The notes beneath the pieces were generated by a model. It saw only the letters and a program-made list of their open reading frames with translations. It made no database searches and was not told the DNA's origin. DNA of 64,000 nt from Herbiconiux solani NBRC 106740. Lineage in GTDB: Bacteria > Actinomycetota > Actinomycetes > Actinomycetales > Microbacteriaceae. Where the stretch lies: the NCBI RefSeq assembly GCF_001571005.1, contig NZ_BCST01000007.1:248001-312000 (forward strand), read 5' to 3'. A program made the translations under genes and the position numbers. Below, one piece after another: positions 29,398-38,692 of the stretch; position 1 is the stretch's first letter; each line of letters begins with the position of its first letter.

Positions 29398-30507
29398 GTG
29401 GCTGACCATTACGACGTGCTCGGTGTCTCCCGCGAGGCGACCCCCGAGGAGATCAAGAAGGCCTACCGGCGCCTGGCGCGCGAACTGCACCCCGACGTCA
29501 ACCCCAGCCCGGATGCGCAGGAGAAGTTCAAGCAGGTCACGCACGCCTACGACGTGCTGAGCGATCCCGGGCAGCGCCGCGACTACGACCGCGGCCCGCA
29601 GCAGGGCTTCGGCGGTGCCGCCGGCGGGTTCGGCGGCTTCGGCGACATCTTCGAGACCTTCTTCGGCGGGCAGGGCGGCGGCCAGCGCGGCCCCAAGTCC
29701 CGCGCCGAGCGGGGTCAGGATGCGCTGCTCCGAGTCGAGATCGACCTCGGCGAGGTCATCTTCGGCGCCCACCGCGACCTCGAGGTCGACACGGCCGTGC
29801 TCTGCGAGACCTGCAACGGTTCGTGCTGCCAGCCCGGCACCTCGCCCGTGACCTGCGACATCTGCCACGGCAGCGGATCGATCCAGCGCACCGTGCGGTC
29901 GCTGCTCGGCAATGTCGTGACCAGCGCCCCCTGCGGCACCTGCCGCGGCTACGGCACCGTCATCCCGAACCCGTGCCCCACCTGCCAGGGCCAGGGCCGC
30001 GTCCGCGCCCGCCGCACCATCCCGGTCGACATCCCCGCCGGCGTCGACACCGGCCTCCGTCTCCAGCTGCCCGGTCAGGGTGAGGTCGGCCCCGCCGGCG
30101 GCCCCCAGGGCGACGTCTACCTCGAGATGAAGGTGCGCCACCACGACATCTTCTCCCGCAACGAAGACGACCTGCTCTGCACCCTCGAGGTGCAGATGTG
30201 GGATGCGGTGCTCGGCACCACGACCACGATCAAGGCCCTCGACGGCGACATCGAGCTCGAGCTGAAGCCCGGCACCCAGAGCGCCGAGGTGCTCACGGTC
30301 AAGGGTCGCGGCATCACGCACCTGCGGGGCAACGGCCGCGGCGACCTGCGGGTCGGCATCCAGGTGGTCACGCCCACCAAGCTCGACCACAAGCAGAAGG
30401 AACTGATGAAGCAGCTCGCGGGGGCGCACAAGTACCCGGCCCCTTCGCTCGGTCAGTTCCAGCAGGGCCTGTTCGCGAAGCTCCGCGACCGGTTCCTCAA
30501 CGTCTGA
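29398..30507 (+). CDS. dnaJ: Chaperone DnaJ (DnaJ2-type)
   Basis: 369 residues: J domain with HPD at 31-33, a Gly/Phe-rich stretch (about 70-97), four zinc-binding Cys pairs (136-201), and C-terminal substrate-binding domains. It stimulates DnaK and delivers unfolded proteins. The first zinc repeat is C136-E-T-C139-N-G-S-C143, with Cys in place of the last Gly of CxxCxGxG; the others read [16 protein letters not shown] and CPTCQGQG. The GTG start follows gaaggagaa. 87 nt after hrcA, and under CIRCE control as a second gene. Confidence 0.95.
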   Translation: MADHYDVLGVSREATPEEIKKAYRRLARELHPDVNPSPDAQEKFKQVTHAYDVLSDPGQRRDYDRGPQQGFGGAAGGFGGFGDIFETFFGGQGGGQRGPKSRAERGQDALLRVEIDLGEVIFGAHRDLEVDTAVLCETCNGSCCQPGTSPVTCDICHGSGSIQRTVRSLLGNVVTSAPCGTCRGYGTVIPNPCPTCQGQGRVRARRTIPVDIPAGVDTGLRLQLPGQGEVGPAGGPQGDVYLEMKVRHHDIFSRNEDDLLCTLEVQMWDAVLGTTTTIKALDGDIELELKPGTQSAEVLTVKGRGITHLRGNGRGDLRVGIQVVTPTKLDHKQKELMKQLAGAHKYPAPSLGQFQQGLFAKLRDRFLNV

Positions 30508-30514
30508 GCCCCGG

Positions 30515-31267
30515 GTGAGCTCCCTCTTCCTCCGTGACGACCTCGCTGTCGTCCCGCACGACGTCGGCGACGTGGTGGCTCTCGACGGCGACGAGGCGCG
30601 CCACGCGGCGACGGTGAACCGGATGCGCGTCGGCGAGCACACCGCGATCGGCGACGGCCGCGGCCTCGTCGTGCGCGGGATCGTGGTGAAGGCCGAGGCG
30701 CGCGAACTCGAGCTGCTCGTGGACGCCGTCGACGTGCATCCCGAACCCGCGCCCCTGATCACGCTCGTGCAGGCCCTCGCGAAGGGCGACCGCGACGAGC
30801 TCGCCATCCAGGCCGCCACCGAGCTCGGGGTCGGCGCCGTCGTGCCGTGGCAGGCCGAGCGCTCGGTCTCGCGGTGGACGGGCCCCAAGGAGCAGAAGGG
30901 CGTCGAGCGCTGGCGGAGCATCGTGCGTGAGGCGGCCAAGCAGTCGATCCGGCCCTTCGTCCCGGTCGTCGGCGACCTCGAATCGACCAAGGAGCTCGCC
31001 GAGCGGGTGACGGGGGTGCGGATGCTCGTGCTCGAGCCGAGCGCCGAGACGCGGCTCACGGAGGTCGACGTCGCGGGCGCCTACGGCGACGACTCGCGGC
31101 CGATCGTGCTGGTCGTCGGTCCCGAAGGCGGCATCTCGCCGCGCGAGCTCGAGCTGCTGACCGAGGCGGGTGCCGAGACGGTGCGCCTCGGCCCGGAGGT
31201 GCTCCGCACCTCGACCGCGGGGCCGGCCGCCCTCGCCGTGCTGAACGTGCTGCTCGAACGCTGGTAG
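30515..31267 (+). CDS. rsmE: 16S rRNA (uracil-1498-N3) methyltransferase
   Basis: 250 residues of the RsmE branch of the SPOUT superfamily. The N-terminal PUA-like part (LDGDEARHAATVNRMRVGEHTAIGDGRG) precedes the knotted domain, with VVGPEGGISPRELELLTEAG and RLGPEVLRTSTAGPAALAVLN binding S-adenosylmethionine. It methylates U1498 in the small-subunit decoding centre. GTG start 7 nt after dnaJ, the usual order. Confidence 0.94.
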   Translation: MSSLFLRDDLAVVPHDVGDVVALDGDEARHAATVNRMRVGEHTAIGDGRGLVVRGIVVKAEARELELLVDAVDVHPEPAPLITLVQALAKGDRDELAIQAATELGVGAVVPWQAERSVSRWTGPKEQKGVERWRSIVREAAKQSIRPFVPVVGDLESTKELAERVTGVRMLVLEPSAETRLTEVDVAGAYGDDSRPIVLVVGPEGGISPRELELLTEAGAETVRLGPEVLRTSTAGPAALAVLNVLLERW

Positions 31268-31320
31268 CGAACCGGCGGATCCCCGGGCGTCCAGCCCCTT
31301 CGAACGTCGGTGGCGAAAAG

Positions 31321-31326
31321 TAAGAT
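31321..31326 (+). promoter_or_regulatory. -10 box of the HIT gene, leaderless geometry
   Basis: TAAGAT ends 6 nt before the ATG at 31333. It would let phoH-ybeY-corC-era be expressed apart from the CIRCE promoter. Confidence 0.5.
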
Positions 31327-31332
31327 GGAGTC

Positions 31333-31677
31333 ATGTCTCACGAATCCCCGGCGCCCTCGATCTTCAGCAGGATCGTCGCGCGCGAGATCCCGGCGACCAT
31401 CCTGCGAGAGAACGACCGCCTGATCGCGTTCGAAGACGTCGCACCGAAGGCGCCGGTGCACGTACTGGTCGTTCCGAAGACCGAGCAGTACCGCGACGTG
31501 GTCGAACTGGCCGCGGGCGACCCCGAACTCCTCGCGGAGCTCGTCGCCACAGCGAAGTCCCTCGCCGAGGAGCTCGCTGACGGAGACTTCCGCCTCATCT
31601 TCAACACCGGAGAGAACTCCGGGCAGACCGTCTTCCACGTGCACGCCCACGTGCTCGCGGGCGGTCTGAAGGAATAG
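31333..31677 (+). CDS. HIT family nucleotide-binding protein
   Basis: 114 residues of the Hint branch, with the histidine triad HVHAHVLAGG near the C-terminus and FEDVAPKAPVHVLVVPK earlier. Hint proteins hydrolyse AMP-lysine and aminoacyl-adenylate-like phosphoramidates. The N-terminal zinc Cys pair of some Hint proteins is absent. Its last codons carry the ribosome-binding site of phoH. Confidence 0.92.
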   Translation: MSHESPAPSIFSRIVAREIPATILRENDRLIAFEDVAPKAPVHVLVVPKTEQYRDVVELAAGDPELLAELVATAKSLAEELADGDFRLIFNTGENSGQTVFHVHAHVLAGGLKE

Positions 31678-31680
31678 CAC

Positions 31681-32772
31681 TTGGCATCCTCTGAACCCAC
31701 CTCCCCCCTGTCCTCCTCATCGAACGAGGGCGTCCAGCCGACCGGCGAGGCGCGACTGCACATCGACGGCATCGAGATGGTGCGCCTGCTCGGTCCTCAG
31801 GACCGGCTGCTCACCACGGTCGAGAAGCAGTTCCCGCTCGTCACCGTGCTCGTCCGCGGCAACGACATCACCCTCACCGGTGATCCCGATCAGGTCGACG
31901 CCGCGCGCCGCCTGGTCGAAGAGCTGCTGCTGATGGTGCGCGACGGCCGCGACCTCACCCAGACCGAGGTCGCCACCTCGGCGCGCATCCTCGAGAACGA
32001 CCGCAGCACGAGCCCGGCCGAGCTCCTCAGCCAGGCCATCGTCACCGCCCGCGGCAAGAGCGTGCGCCCCAAGACGCTCGGCCAGAAAGACTACGTCGAC
32101 GCGATCGACGAGAACACGATCGTCTTCGGCATCGGCCCGGCCGGTACCGGCAAGACCTACCTCGCCATGGCGAAGGCCGTGCAGGCCCTGCAGCGCAAGG
32201 AGGTCGAGCGGATCATCCTGACCCGTCCGGCCGTCGAGGCGGGGGAGCGGCTGGGCTACCTCCCCGGCACCCTCACCGACAAGATCGACCCCTATCTCCG
32301 GCCGCTCTACGACGCGCTCAACGAGATGATGGACCCCGAGATCGTGCCCAAGCTCCTCGCGGCCGGCACGATCGAGGTCGCGCCGCTCGCGTACATGCGC
32401 GGTCGCACGCTGAACAACTCGTTCATCGTGCTCGACGAGGCGCAGAACACCACGCCCGAGCAGATGAAGATGTTCCTCACCCGCCTGGGCTTCGGGTCGA
32501 AGATGGTGGTCACCGGCGACATCACGCAGGTCGACCTGCCGACGGGCACGAGCGGTCTGCAGGTCGTGTCGCGCATCCTCGACCGGCTCGACGACATCCA
32601 CTTCGCCACCCTCACCAGCGCCGACGTCGTCCGGCACACCCTGGTGGGCCTGATCGTCGACGCGTACACGAAGTACGACCAGGTGCAGATGGCGCAGAAG
32701 CAGAACCCCGGGTACCGGGGCGACGACACCACGAGCGATCGCGATCGCCGCTACAACAGGAGCAAACGATGA
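31681..32772 (+). CDS. PhoH-like ATPase
   Basis: 363 residues. An N-terminal KH-like part is followed by an ATPase with Walker [10 protein letters not shown] (152-160) and Walker [10 protein letters not shown]. PhoH proteins bind RNA and nucleotides and are usually next to ybeY, as here, suggesting a role in RNA processing. The TTG start is supported by aagga (31669-31673) seven bases before it and by the lack of another start ahead of conserved sequence. Confidence 0.92.
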   Translation: MASSEPTSPLSSSSNEGVQPTGEARLHIDGIEMVRLLGPQDRLLTTVEKQFPLVTVLVRGNDITLTGDPDQVDAARRLVEELLLMVRDGRDLTQTEVATSARILENDRSTSPAELLSQAIVTARGKSVRPKTLGQKDYVDAIDENTIVFGIGPAGTGKTYLAMAKAVQALQRKEVERIILTRPAVEAGERLGYLPGTLTDKIDPYLRPLYDALNEMMDPEIVPKLLAAGTIEVAPLAYMRGRTLNNSFIVLDEAQNTTPEQMKMFLTRLGFGSKMVVTGDITQVDLPTGTSGLQVVSRILDRLDDIHFATLTSADVVRHTLVGLIVDAYTKYDQVQMAQKQNPGYRGDDTTSDRDRRYNRSKR

Positions 32773-32785
32773 ACAGGACGATCGC

Positions 32786-33250
32786 GTGAGCATCGAAGTG
32801 AACAACGAGTCGTCCATCCCGGTGGACGAGACGGCTCTGCTGCGGCTCGCGAGCTACGCGCTCGACCAGCTGCACGTGCATCCGGATGCGGAGCTCGCGA
32901 TCGTGCTGGTCGACGAGGCCGCCATGGAGCAGCTCCACGTGCAGTGGATGGACGAGCCCGGCCCGACCGACGTGTTGAGCTTCCCGATGGACGAGCTGCG
33001 GCCCGGTACCGAGGACGCGCCGACCCCGGCCGGCCTCCTCGGCGACGTCGTGCTCTGCCCGCAGGTCGCGGAGGCCCAGGCGCAGACCGCCGGGCACTCG
33101 ACGCTCGAAGAGCTGCTGCTCCTCACGACCCACGGCATCCTGCACCTGCTCGGCTTCGACCACGCCGAGCCCGACGAGGAGCGCGAGATGTTCGGTCTGC
33201 AGCGCGACATCCTCGTGGGCTTCGCGATGGATGAGCGCCGCCGCAGATGA
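32786..33250 (+). CDS. ybeY: rRNA maturation RNase YbeY
   Basis: 154 residues of the single-strand endoribonuclease family that matures the 16S rRNA 3' end and helps 70S quality control. The zinc motif HxxxHxxxxxH appears as [11 protein letters not shown], and [11 protein letters not shown] is the other family signature. The GTG at 32786 is 13 nt after phoH; an ATG at 32769 gives only six codons. Its stop overlaps the next ATG. Confidence 0.94.
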   Translation: MSIEVNNESSIPVDETALLRLASYALDQLHVHPDAELAIVLVDEAAMEQLHVQWMDEPGPTDVLSFPMDELRPGTEDAPTPAGLLGDVVLCPQVAEAQAQTAGHSTLEELLLLTTHGILHLLGFDHAEPDEEREMFGLQRDILVGFAMDERRRR

Positions 33251-34566
33251 CGTTCGTCCTCTTCCTCCTCGTGGCGGTCGTGCTGGTCGCCCTCGGCGGC
33301 CTGTTCGCGGCCGTCGACTCGGCGATGGTCTCGTTGTCGCGCAGCGACATCCTCGAGCTCGCCGAGCACGCGAGGGCGAAGAAGTCGCTCCGGGCGATCG
33401 CGCAGGATCTCGGGGCGCACCTGAACGCCGCCAACTTCGCGCGCGTGGTGTTCGAGACGACCGCGGCCGTGCTCGTCACGATCACCTTCGCCTCCTGGAT
33501 CGGCGAGCTCTGGATCGCGCTGCTGGTCTCGGCGGTCGTCATGACGGCCGCGAGCTTCGTGCTCGTGGGCTCGAGCCCGCGCAGCGTCGGGCGGGTGCAC
33601 GCCCGGCCGGTGCTCCGGTACAGCGCGGTCGCGGTGCACCTGGTGCGCGTCGTGCTGGGGCCGGTGGCGAACATCCTGGTCGCGATCGGCAACCGGGTCA
33701 CGCCCGGAAGGCCGCGCTCGGGCGCCTTCTCGTCGGAGGAGCAGCTGCTCAGCATGGTCGACGAGGCCACCGAGCTCGACGTGCTCGAAGAAGACGACCG
33801 CGAGCTCATCCACTCGATCCTCGAGTTCAACGACACCGTGGTGCGCGAGGTGATGATCCCGCGCACCGACATGGTGACGATCGGCGACGACGAGACCGTG
33901 GGGCACGGGCTCGGCCTCTTCCTCAGCAAGGGCGTCTCGCGCATCCCGATCGTGGTCGACGACAACGTCGACGAGATCTCGGGCGTGCTCTACCTGCGTG
34001 ATGCGGCCCGCCTGAGCTACGAGCGGCCCGCGACGCTCGACACGATGCCGGTGAGCGCGCTCGCGCGGACGCCGCTGTTCATCCCCGAGTCGAAGAAGGT
34101 CGACGACACGCTCCGCCAGATGCAGCTGGAGTCGAACCACCTCGCGATGGTCGTCGACGAATACGGCGGCATCGCCGGGCTCGTGACCCTCGAAGACCTG
34201 ATCGAAGAGCTCGTCGGAGACATCTCGGACGAGTACGACCGCGACGTCGTCGAGGTCGAGCCCCAGGGCGACGGCGCCTACCGCGTCAGCGCGCGCCTGC
34301 CGGTCGACGAGCTCGGCGAGCTGTTCGACCTCGAGCTCGACGACGACGACGTCGACTCCGTCGGAGGCCTGCTCTCCAAGTCGCTCGGCCGCCTGCCGGT
34401 CGAGGGTTCGGTCGCCCGCGTCTCGGGCCTCGAGCTCACGGCCGATAGGGTCGACGGGCGGCGCAAGCGCGTCGTCACCGTGCTCGTGCGGCGCGATCCG
34501 GATGCTGTGCTCGAGTCGAGCGACACCGGTTCCCTCAGGATCATCGGCACCAAGGAGAAGGCATGA
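33247..34566 (+). CDS. CNNM/CorC-type membrane protein with CBS pair
   Basis: 439 residues. A DUF21 membrane domain with three or four helices covers about residues 1-140. A CBS pair (about 190-320, [22 protein letters not shown] and ILYLRD-like segments) and a CorC/HlyC domain ([28 protein letters not shown] then [16 protein letters not shown]) follow. Often called hemolysin; the family is implicated in Mg2+/Co2+ transport or efflux. ATGA overlap with ybeY and with era on the other side. Confidence 0.9.
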   Translation: MTFVLFLLVAVVLVALGGLFAAVDSAMVSLSRSDILELAEHARAKKSLRAIAQDLGAHLNAANFARVVFETTAAVLVTITFASWIGELWIALLVSAVVMTAASFVLVGSSPRSVGRVHARPVLRYSAVAVHLVRVVLGPVANILVAIGNRVTPGRPRSGAFSSEEQLLSMVDEATELDVLEEDDRELIHSILEFNDTVVREVMIPRTDMVTIGDDETVGHGLGLFLSKGVSRIPIVVDDNVDEISGVLYLRDAARLSYERPATLDTMPVSALARTPLFIPESKKVDDTLRQMQLESNHLAMVVDEYGGIAGLVTLEDLIEELVGDISDEYDRDVVEVEPQGDGAYRVSARLPVDELGELFDLELDDDDVDSVGGLLSKSLGRLPVEGSVARVSGLELTADRVDGRRKRVVTVLVRRDPDAVLESSDTGSLRIIGTKEKA

Positions 34567-35513
34567 CCGACAACGACCAGCCCGGCATCGAGGCTGCGGG
34601 CGTCGAGCCCTCGGGCGTCGACCCGGACGACTTCCGGGCGGGCTTCGTGACCTTCGTCGGCCGGCCGAACGTCGGCAAGTCCACGCTCACCAACGCCCTC
34701 GTCGGCGAGAAGGTGGCGATCACGAGCTCGAAGCCGCAGACCACGCGGCAGACCATCCGCGGCATCGTGCACGAGGAGGCCGGCCAGGTCATCGTCGTCG
34801 ACACCCCCGGCATGCACCGCCCGCGCACCCTGCTCGGCGAGCGGCTGAACTCCCTCGTGCAGTCCACGCTCGGCGACGTCGACGTGATCGGCTTCTGCCT
34901 GCCCGCGAACGAGAAGCTCGGCCCGGGCGACCGTTACATCAACGACCAGCTCGACCAGTACCCGGGCGCGAAGAAGATCGCGATCGTCACCAAGATCGAC
35001 TCGGCGTCGAAGCAGCAGGTCGGCGAGCAGCTGCTCGCGGTCTCCGAACTGCGCGACTGGGAGACCGTGATCCCGGTCTCGGCGACCAGCAGCATCCAGC
35101 TCGACGTGCTGATCAGCGAGCTCATCCGCCTGCTGCCGCGCTCGGAGCGGCTGTACCCCGACGACCAGTTCACCGACGAGGGCCTTGAGTCGCGCATCTC
35201 GGAGCTCATCCGCGAGGCCGCGCTCGAGGGCGTGCGCGACGAGCTCCCGCACTCGATCGCCGTGACGATCGACGACATGACCGAGCGGGAGGATCGCGAC
35301 CTGGTCGAGATCTACGCGAACCTCTTCGTCGAGCGCGACAGCCAGAAGGGCATCATCCTCGGCCCGAAGGGCTCCCGGCTGGGCGAGGTGGGCTCGCGGG
35401 CGCGGGCGCAGATCGAGCCGCTGCTCGGCCGCCAGGTCTACCTCAACATCCGGGTCAAGGTGGCGAAGGACTGGCAGCGCGACCCCAAGCTGCTCGGGCG
35501 GCTCGGCTTCTGA
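34563..35513 (+). CDS. era: GTPase Era
   Basis: 316 residues: a Ras-like GTPase with G1 GRPNVGKST (33-41), the Era switch TSSKPQTTRQTIRGIV, DTPGM and TKID, and a C-terminal KH domain (GSRLGEVGSRARAQIEPLLGRQVYL). Era binds the 16S rRNA 3' end for 30S assembly. An acidic 22-residue leader precedes the GTPase. It closes the phoH-ybeY-corC-era run with ATGA overlaps. Confidence 0.95.
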   Translation: MTDNDQPGIEAAGVEPSGVDPDDFRAGFVTFVGRPNVGKSTLTNALVGEKVAITSSKPQTTRQTIRGIVHEEAGQVIVVDTPGMHRPRTLLGERLNSLVQSTLGDVDVIGFCLPANEKLGPGDRYINDQLDQYPGAKKIAIVTKIDSASKQQVGEQLLAVSELRDWETVIPVSATSSIQLDVLISELIRLLPRSERLYPDDQFTDEGLESRISELIREAALEGVRDELPHSIAVTIDDMTEREDRDLVEIYANLFVERDSQKGIILGPKGSRLGEVGSRARAQIEPLLGRQVYLNIRVKVAKDWQRDPKLLGRLGF

Positions 35514-35547
35514 GCCGGCTTCCGAGAACCCGGCAGGCCAGAACCGA

Positions 35548-35553
35548 TAGCCT
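35548..35553 (+). promoter_or_regulatory. -10 box of dapA, leaderless geometry
   Basis: TAGCCT ends 6 nt before the GTG at 35560, with no ribosome-binding site between. Confidence 0.5.
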
Positions 35554-35559
35554 GTAGTC

Positions 35560-36537
35560 GTGTCTACCGCTTCGAACCCGTTCGGCCAGGTCCTGGTCGC
35601 CATGGTCACGCCCTTCACCGCCGACGGCGAGGTCGACTGGCCCGGTGTCGAGACCCTGATCGACGACCTGATCAGCCACGGCGCCGACGGCATCGTGGTC
35701 AGCGGCACCACCGGCGAGACATCCACCCTCACCGACCCGGAGAAGATCCGGCTCGTCGAGGTCGGCAAGTCGGTCGCCGCGGGGCGCGCGAAGATCATCA
35801 CGGGTGGCGGGTCGAACGAGACCGCCCACGCGATGCAGCTCGCCCGGCAGAGCGAGAAGGCCGGCGCCGACGGCAACCTCGTCGTCACGCCGTACTACAA
35901 CAAGCCCACCCAGGCGGGCATCCTCACCCACTTCCGGATGATCGCGGACTCGACGGCACTGCCCGTCATCCTCTACGACATCCCGGGCCGCACAGGCGTG
36001 CCGATCAAGTACGAGACGATCCTGCGCCTGGCGAAGCACCCGAACATCCTCGCCGTCAAAGACGCCAAGGGCGACTTCAGCGAGGTCAGCCGCGTGCTCA
36101 ACCAGACCGACCTGCTCTACTTCTCGGGCGACGACGCGAACGTGCTGCCGCACATGGCGATCGGAGCGGCCGGCCTCATCGGGGTCACCGCCAACGTCGC
36201 TCCCGGCTCGTACCGCACGATCGTCGACGCGGTGAACGCCGGCGACCTCGCCACGGCCACCGCGGCGCACCGGTCGCTCGAACCGCTCGTCCGGGCCGTC
36301 ATGACGCACGTGCCCGGCACGGTCGCGGCGAAGTACATCCTCCACGGCCTCGGCCGTATCGGCAGCCCCCGCGTGCGGCTGCCCCTGGTCGGCCCCGAGG
36401 AATGGGAAGCCGCCCAGATCGAGAACGAGATCGACCTCGTCACCGGGATCGACGGTCTCGACTTCCGCAACTTCCGCCCCGACCGCAACGCGGCCGCGGG
36501 CGGCGCCCTCCCGAAGGTCGCCGGAACCACCCGCTGA
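35560..36537 (+). CDS. dapA: 4-Hydroxy-tetrahydrodipicolinate synthase
   Basis: 325 residues of the DapA/NAL TIM-barrel family. It condenses pyruvate with aspartate semialdehyde in the lysine/diaminopimelate pathway. Seen: SGTTGETSTLT, TPYYNKPTQ with the catalytic Tyr, DIPGRTGVP, and Schiff-base Lys167 in AVKDAKGD. The C-terminus is about 25 residues longer than E. coli DapA. dapF, a later step of the same pathway, is 12 kb downstream. Confidence 0.95.
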   Translation: MSTASNPFGQVLVAMVTPFTADGEVDWPGVETLIDDLISHGADGIVVSGTTGETSTLTDPEKIRLVEVGKSVAAGRAKIITGGGSNETAHAMQLARQSEKAGADGNLVVTPYYNKPTQAGILTHFRMIADSTALPVILYDIPGRTGVPIKYETILRLAKHPNILAVKDAKGDFSEVSRVLNQTDLLYFSGDDANVLPHMAIGAAGLIGVTANVAPGSYRTIVDAVNAGDLATATAAHRSLEPLVRAVMTHVPGTVAAKYILHGLGRIGSPRVRLPLVGPEEWEAAQIENEIDLVTGIDGLDFRNFRPDRNAAAGGALPKVAGTTR

Positions 36538-36640
36538 TCACTCAGCGGGCGACCGGCCGGCCCGACGGGAGCCCCCACCAGCCACGGCGCGAGCACGATG
36601 CCGCGCACAGCACGATGAAACACATGAATGAGGAGGGCCC

Positions 36641-38317
36641 ATGAACAGCCCCATTTTCGATCCGCCGGCTCTTGAAGACGGCACACTCCGCATCACCCCG
36701 GTCGGCGGTCTCGGTGAGATCGGCCGCAACATGACCGTCTTCGAGTACGAGGGCAAGCTGCTCATCGTCGACTGCGGAGTGCTCTTCCCCGAAGAGAACC
36801 AGCCCGGTGTCGACCTGATCCTGCCCGACTTCTCGATCGTCCGCGACCGCCTCGAGGACATCGTGGGCATCGTGCTGACGCACGGCCACGAAGACCACAT
36901 CGGCGCGGTCCCGTACCTGCTCCGCCTGCGCCGGGACATCCCGCTGATCGGTTCGGCGCTGACGCTGGCGCTGGTCGAGGCGAAGCTCAAAGAGCACCGC
37001 ATCAAGCCGTACACCTTCGACGTCACCGAGGGGCAGGTCGAGAATCTCGGCCCGTTCGAGTGCGAGTTCGTCGCGGTGAACCACTCGATCCCGGATGCGC
37101 TGGCGGTCGCCATCAAGACCCCCGCGGGCGTCGTGCTCCACACCGGCGACTTCAAGATGGACCAGCTGCCGCTGGACGACCGGCTCACCGACCTCCGCGC
37201 CTTCGCGCGCCTCGGCGAGGCGGGCGTCGACCTGTTCCTGGTCGACTCGACCAACGCCGACGTCCCCGGCTTCACCGCCCTCGAGAAGGAGATCGGCCCG
37301 GTCCTCGAGTCGGTCATCGAGCGTGCACCCCGTCGGGTCATCGTGGCGAGCTTCTCCAGCCACGTGCACCGTGTGCAGCAGGTCCTGGATGCGGCGGCCG
37401 CGAACGGCCGCCGGGTCGCGCTGCTCGGCCGGTCGATGGTGCGCAACATGGGCATCGCCGCCGACCTCGGCTACCTCAAGGTGCCGGACGGCGTGCTCGT
37501 CGACTTCAAGAAGGCCGGCGACATCCCCGACGACAAGATCGTCTACATGTCCACCGGTTCGCAGGGCGAGCCGATGGCCGTGCTCTCGCGGATGGTGAAC
37601 CTCGAGCACCAGATCGAGGTGGGCCCGGGCGACACCGTCATCCTCGCCTCCAGCCTGATCCCGGGCAACGAGAACGCGGTCTACCGCATCATCAACGGCC
37701 TGACCAAGCTCGGCGCCAACGTCGTGCACAAGGGCAATGCCAAGGTGCACGTCTCCGGTCACGCCGCGGCCGGCGAGCTGCTCTACGTCTACAACATCCT
37801 GAAGCCGAAGAACGTGCTGCCGGTGCACGGCGAGTACCGCCACCTGGTGGCCAACCAGAAGCTGGCGATCGAGACCGGCGTCCCGGCCGACCACACCTTC
37901 ATCGCCGAGGACGGCACGGTCATCGACCTCCGCGACGGCACCGCGAAGGTCGTCGGGCAGTACGACCTCGGCTACGTCTACGTCGACGGCTCCACCGTCG
38001 GCGAGATCACGGATGCCGACCTCAAGGACCGCCGGATCCTCGGCGAGGAAGGCTTCATCTCGATCATCGTCGTGGTCGAGGCCCAGACCGGCAAGATCGT
38101 CGTGGGTCCCGAGATCCACGCGAAGGGCTTCGCCGAAGACGAGAAGGTCTTCGACGCGGTCAAGCCCAAGATCAGCGCCGCCCTCGCCGAGGCCGCCCAG
38201 AACGGCGTCCGCGAGCCCTACGCCCTGCAGCAGGTCGTCCGTCGCACGGTCGGCCGCTGGGTGAACACCTCCTACCGCCGTCGTCCCATGATCGTGCCCT
38301 TGGTGATCGAAGCGTAG
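36641..38317 (+). CDS. rnj: Ribonuclease J
   Basis: 558 residues of the metallo-beta-lactamase/beta-CASP nucleases. Metal motif HGHEDHIG with His81, His83, Asp85, His86; SFSSHVHRVQQV, STGSQGEP and HVSGHAAAGEL are beta-CASP motifs; a C-terminal domain follows. It has 5' exonuclease and endonuclease activity in mRNA turnover and rRNA maturation. gaggagg precedes the ATG. The stop codon is in the loop of an 18-bp hairpin, so the last six codons are part of its left arm. The dapA-rnj order is common in actinobacteria. Confidence 0.95.
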   Translation: MNSPIFDPPALEDGTLRITPVGGLGEIGRNMTVFEYEGKLLIVDCGVLFPEENQPGVDLILPDFSIVRDRLEDIVGIVLTHGHEDHIGAVPYLLRLRRDIPLIGSALTLALVEAKLKEHRIKPYTFDVTEGQVENLGPFECEFVAVNHSIPDALAVAIKTPAGVVLHTGDFKMDQLPLDDRLTDLRAFARLGEAGVDLFLVDSTNADVPGFTALEKEIGPVLESVIERAPRRVIVASFSSHVHRVQQVLDAAAANGRRVALLGRSMVRNMGIAADLGYLKVPDGVLVDFKKAGDIPDDKIVYMSTGSQGEPMAVLSRMVNLEHQIEVGPGDTVILASSLIPGNENAVYRIINGLTKLGANVVHKGNAKVHVSGHAAAGELLYVYNILKPKNVLPVHGEYRHLVANQKLAIETGVPADHTFIAEDGTVIDLRDGTAKVVGQYDLGYVYVDGSTVGEITDADLKDRRILGEEGFISIIVVVEAQTGKIVVGPEIHAKGFAEDEKVFDAVKPKISAALAEAAQNGVREPYALQQVVRRTVGRWVNTSYRRRPMIVPLVIEA

Positions 38318-38334
38318 CTTCGATCACCAAGGGC
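38296..38334 (+). terminator. Perfect 18-bp hairpin spanning the rnj stop codon
   Basis: gcccttggtgatcgaagc (38296-38313) pairs with 38317-38334 around the 3-nt loop gta; the TAG stop is 38315-38317. No T-tract follows. Confidence 0.75.
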
Positions 38335-38367
38335 GTCCGTTGCTGCGCCGCTCCTTGCGCGGCGCAG

Positions 38368-38566
38368 GCGACATGTTCGCGTGCCGTCGTGAGGCGCGGC
38401 CTGCGGTCGCACCTCCCGGCGACGCGCTCACCCTGGGTCGTCGAAAAAGGCCCGCAGCTTCGTCTCCCACCCAGAACTTTCGGGACGGAAACGTAAGCTG
38501 CGGGCCTTTTTCGTGTACCCAGGGTGAGCGCGCGGCCGCGGTAGCGACCGCACGCGAACATGTCGC
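38368..38566. repeat. Nested inverted-repeat element between rnj and ftsK
   Basis: Three inverted blocks share one centre: gcgacatgttcgcgtgc (38368-38384 with 38550-38566), gcgctcaccctgggt (38424-38438 with 38517-38531) and cgaaaaaggcccgcagctt (38442-38460 with 38495-38513). The central 34 nt are unpaired. The innermost block ends in a T5 run on the plus strand and A5 on the left, so it works as a bidirectional terminator. This element takes up most of the 375-bp non-coding gap; the remainder to 38692 holds only an 11-bp direct repeat and the ftsK -10. Confidence 0.85.
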
Positions 38567-38586
38567 GCTGCGCCGGGCAGGGACCG

Positions 38587-38626
38587 GCGCATCCCGGGAT
38601 AGGCGCGCGAAGCACGCGCATCCCGG
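38587..38626 (+). repeat. Direct repeat upstream of ftsK
   Basis: gcgcatcccgg occurs at 38587-38597 and again at 38616-38626, 29 bp apart start to start, about 55 bp before the ftsK -10 box. Possible regulator site; no known match. Confidence 0.5.
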
Positions 38627-38680
38627 CAGCTGGCACAGCACCAAGCGGCGCGGCAAACCCCCAGAGTCAGCGGCTCCGGA

Positions 38681-38686
38681 TAGCGT
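38681..38686 (+). promoter_or_regulatory. -10 box of ftsK, leaderless geometry
   Basis: TAGCGT ends 6 nt before the ATG at 38693; same hexamer and spacing as comEA. Confidence 0.5.
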
Positions 38687-38692
38687 GATTGC

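Noticed and set aside
32769-32789. ATG just before ybeY
   Set aside because: It gives a six-codon frame ending in TGA; the GTG at 32786 is the start of conserved sequence.
36538-36640. Possible regulatory element between dapA and rnj
   Set aside because: Only ordinary GC-rich sequence and the rnj ribosome-binding site are visible.
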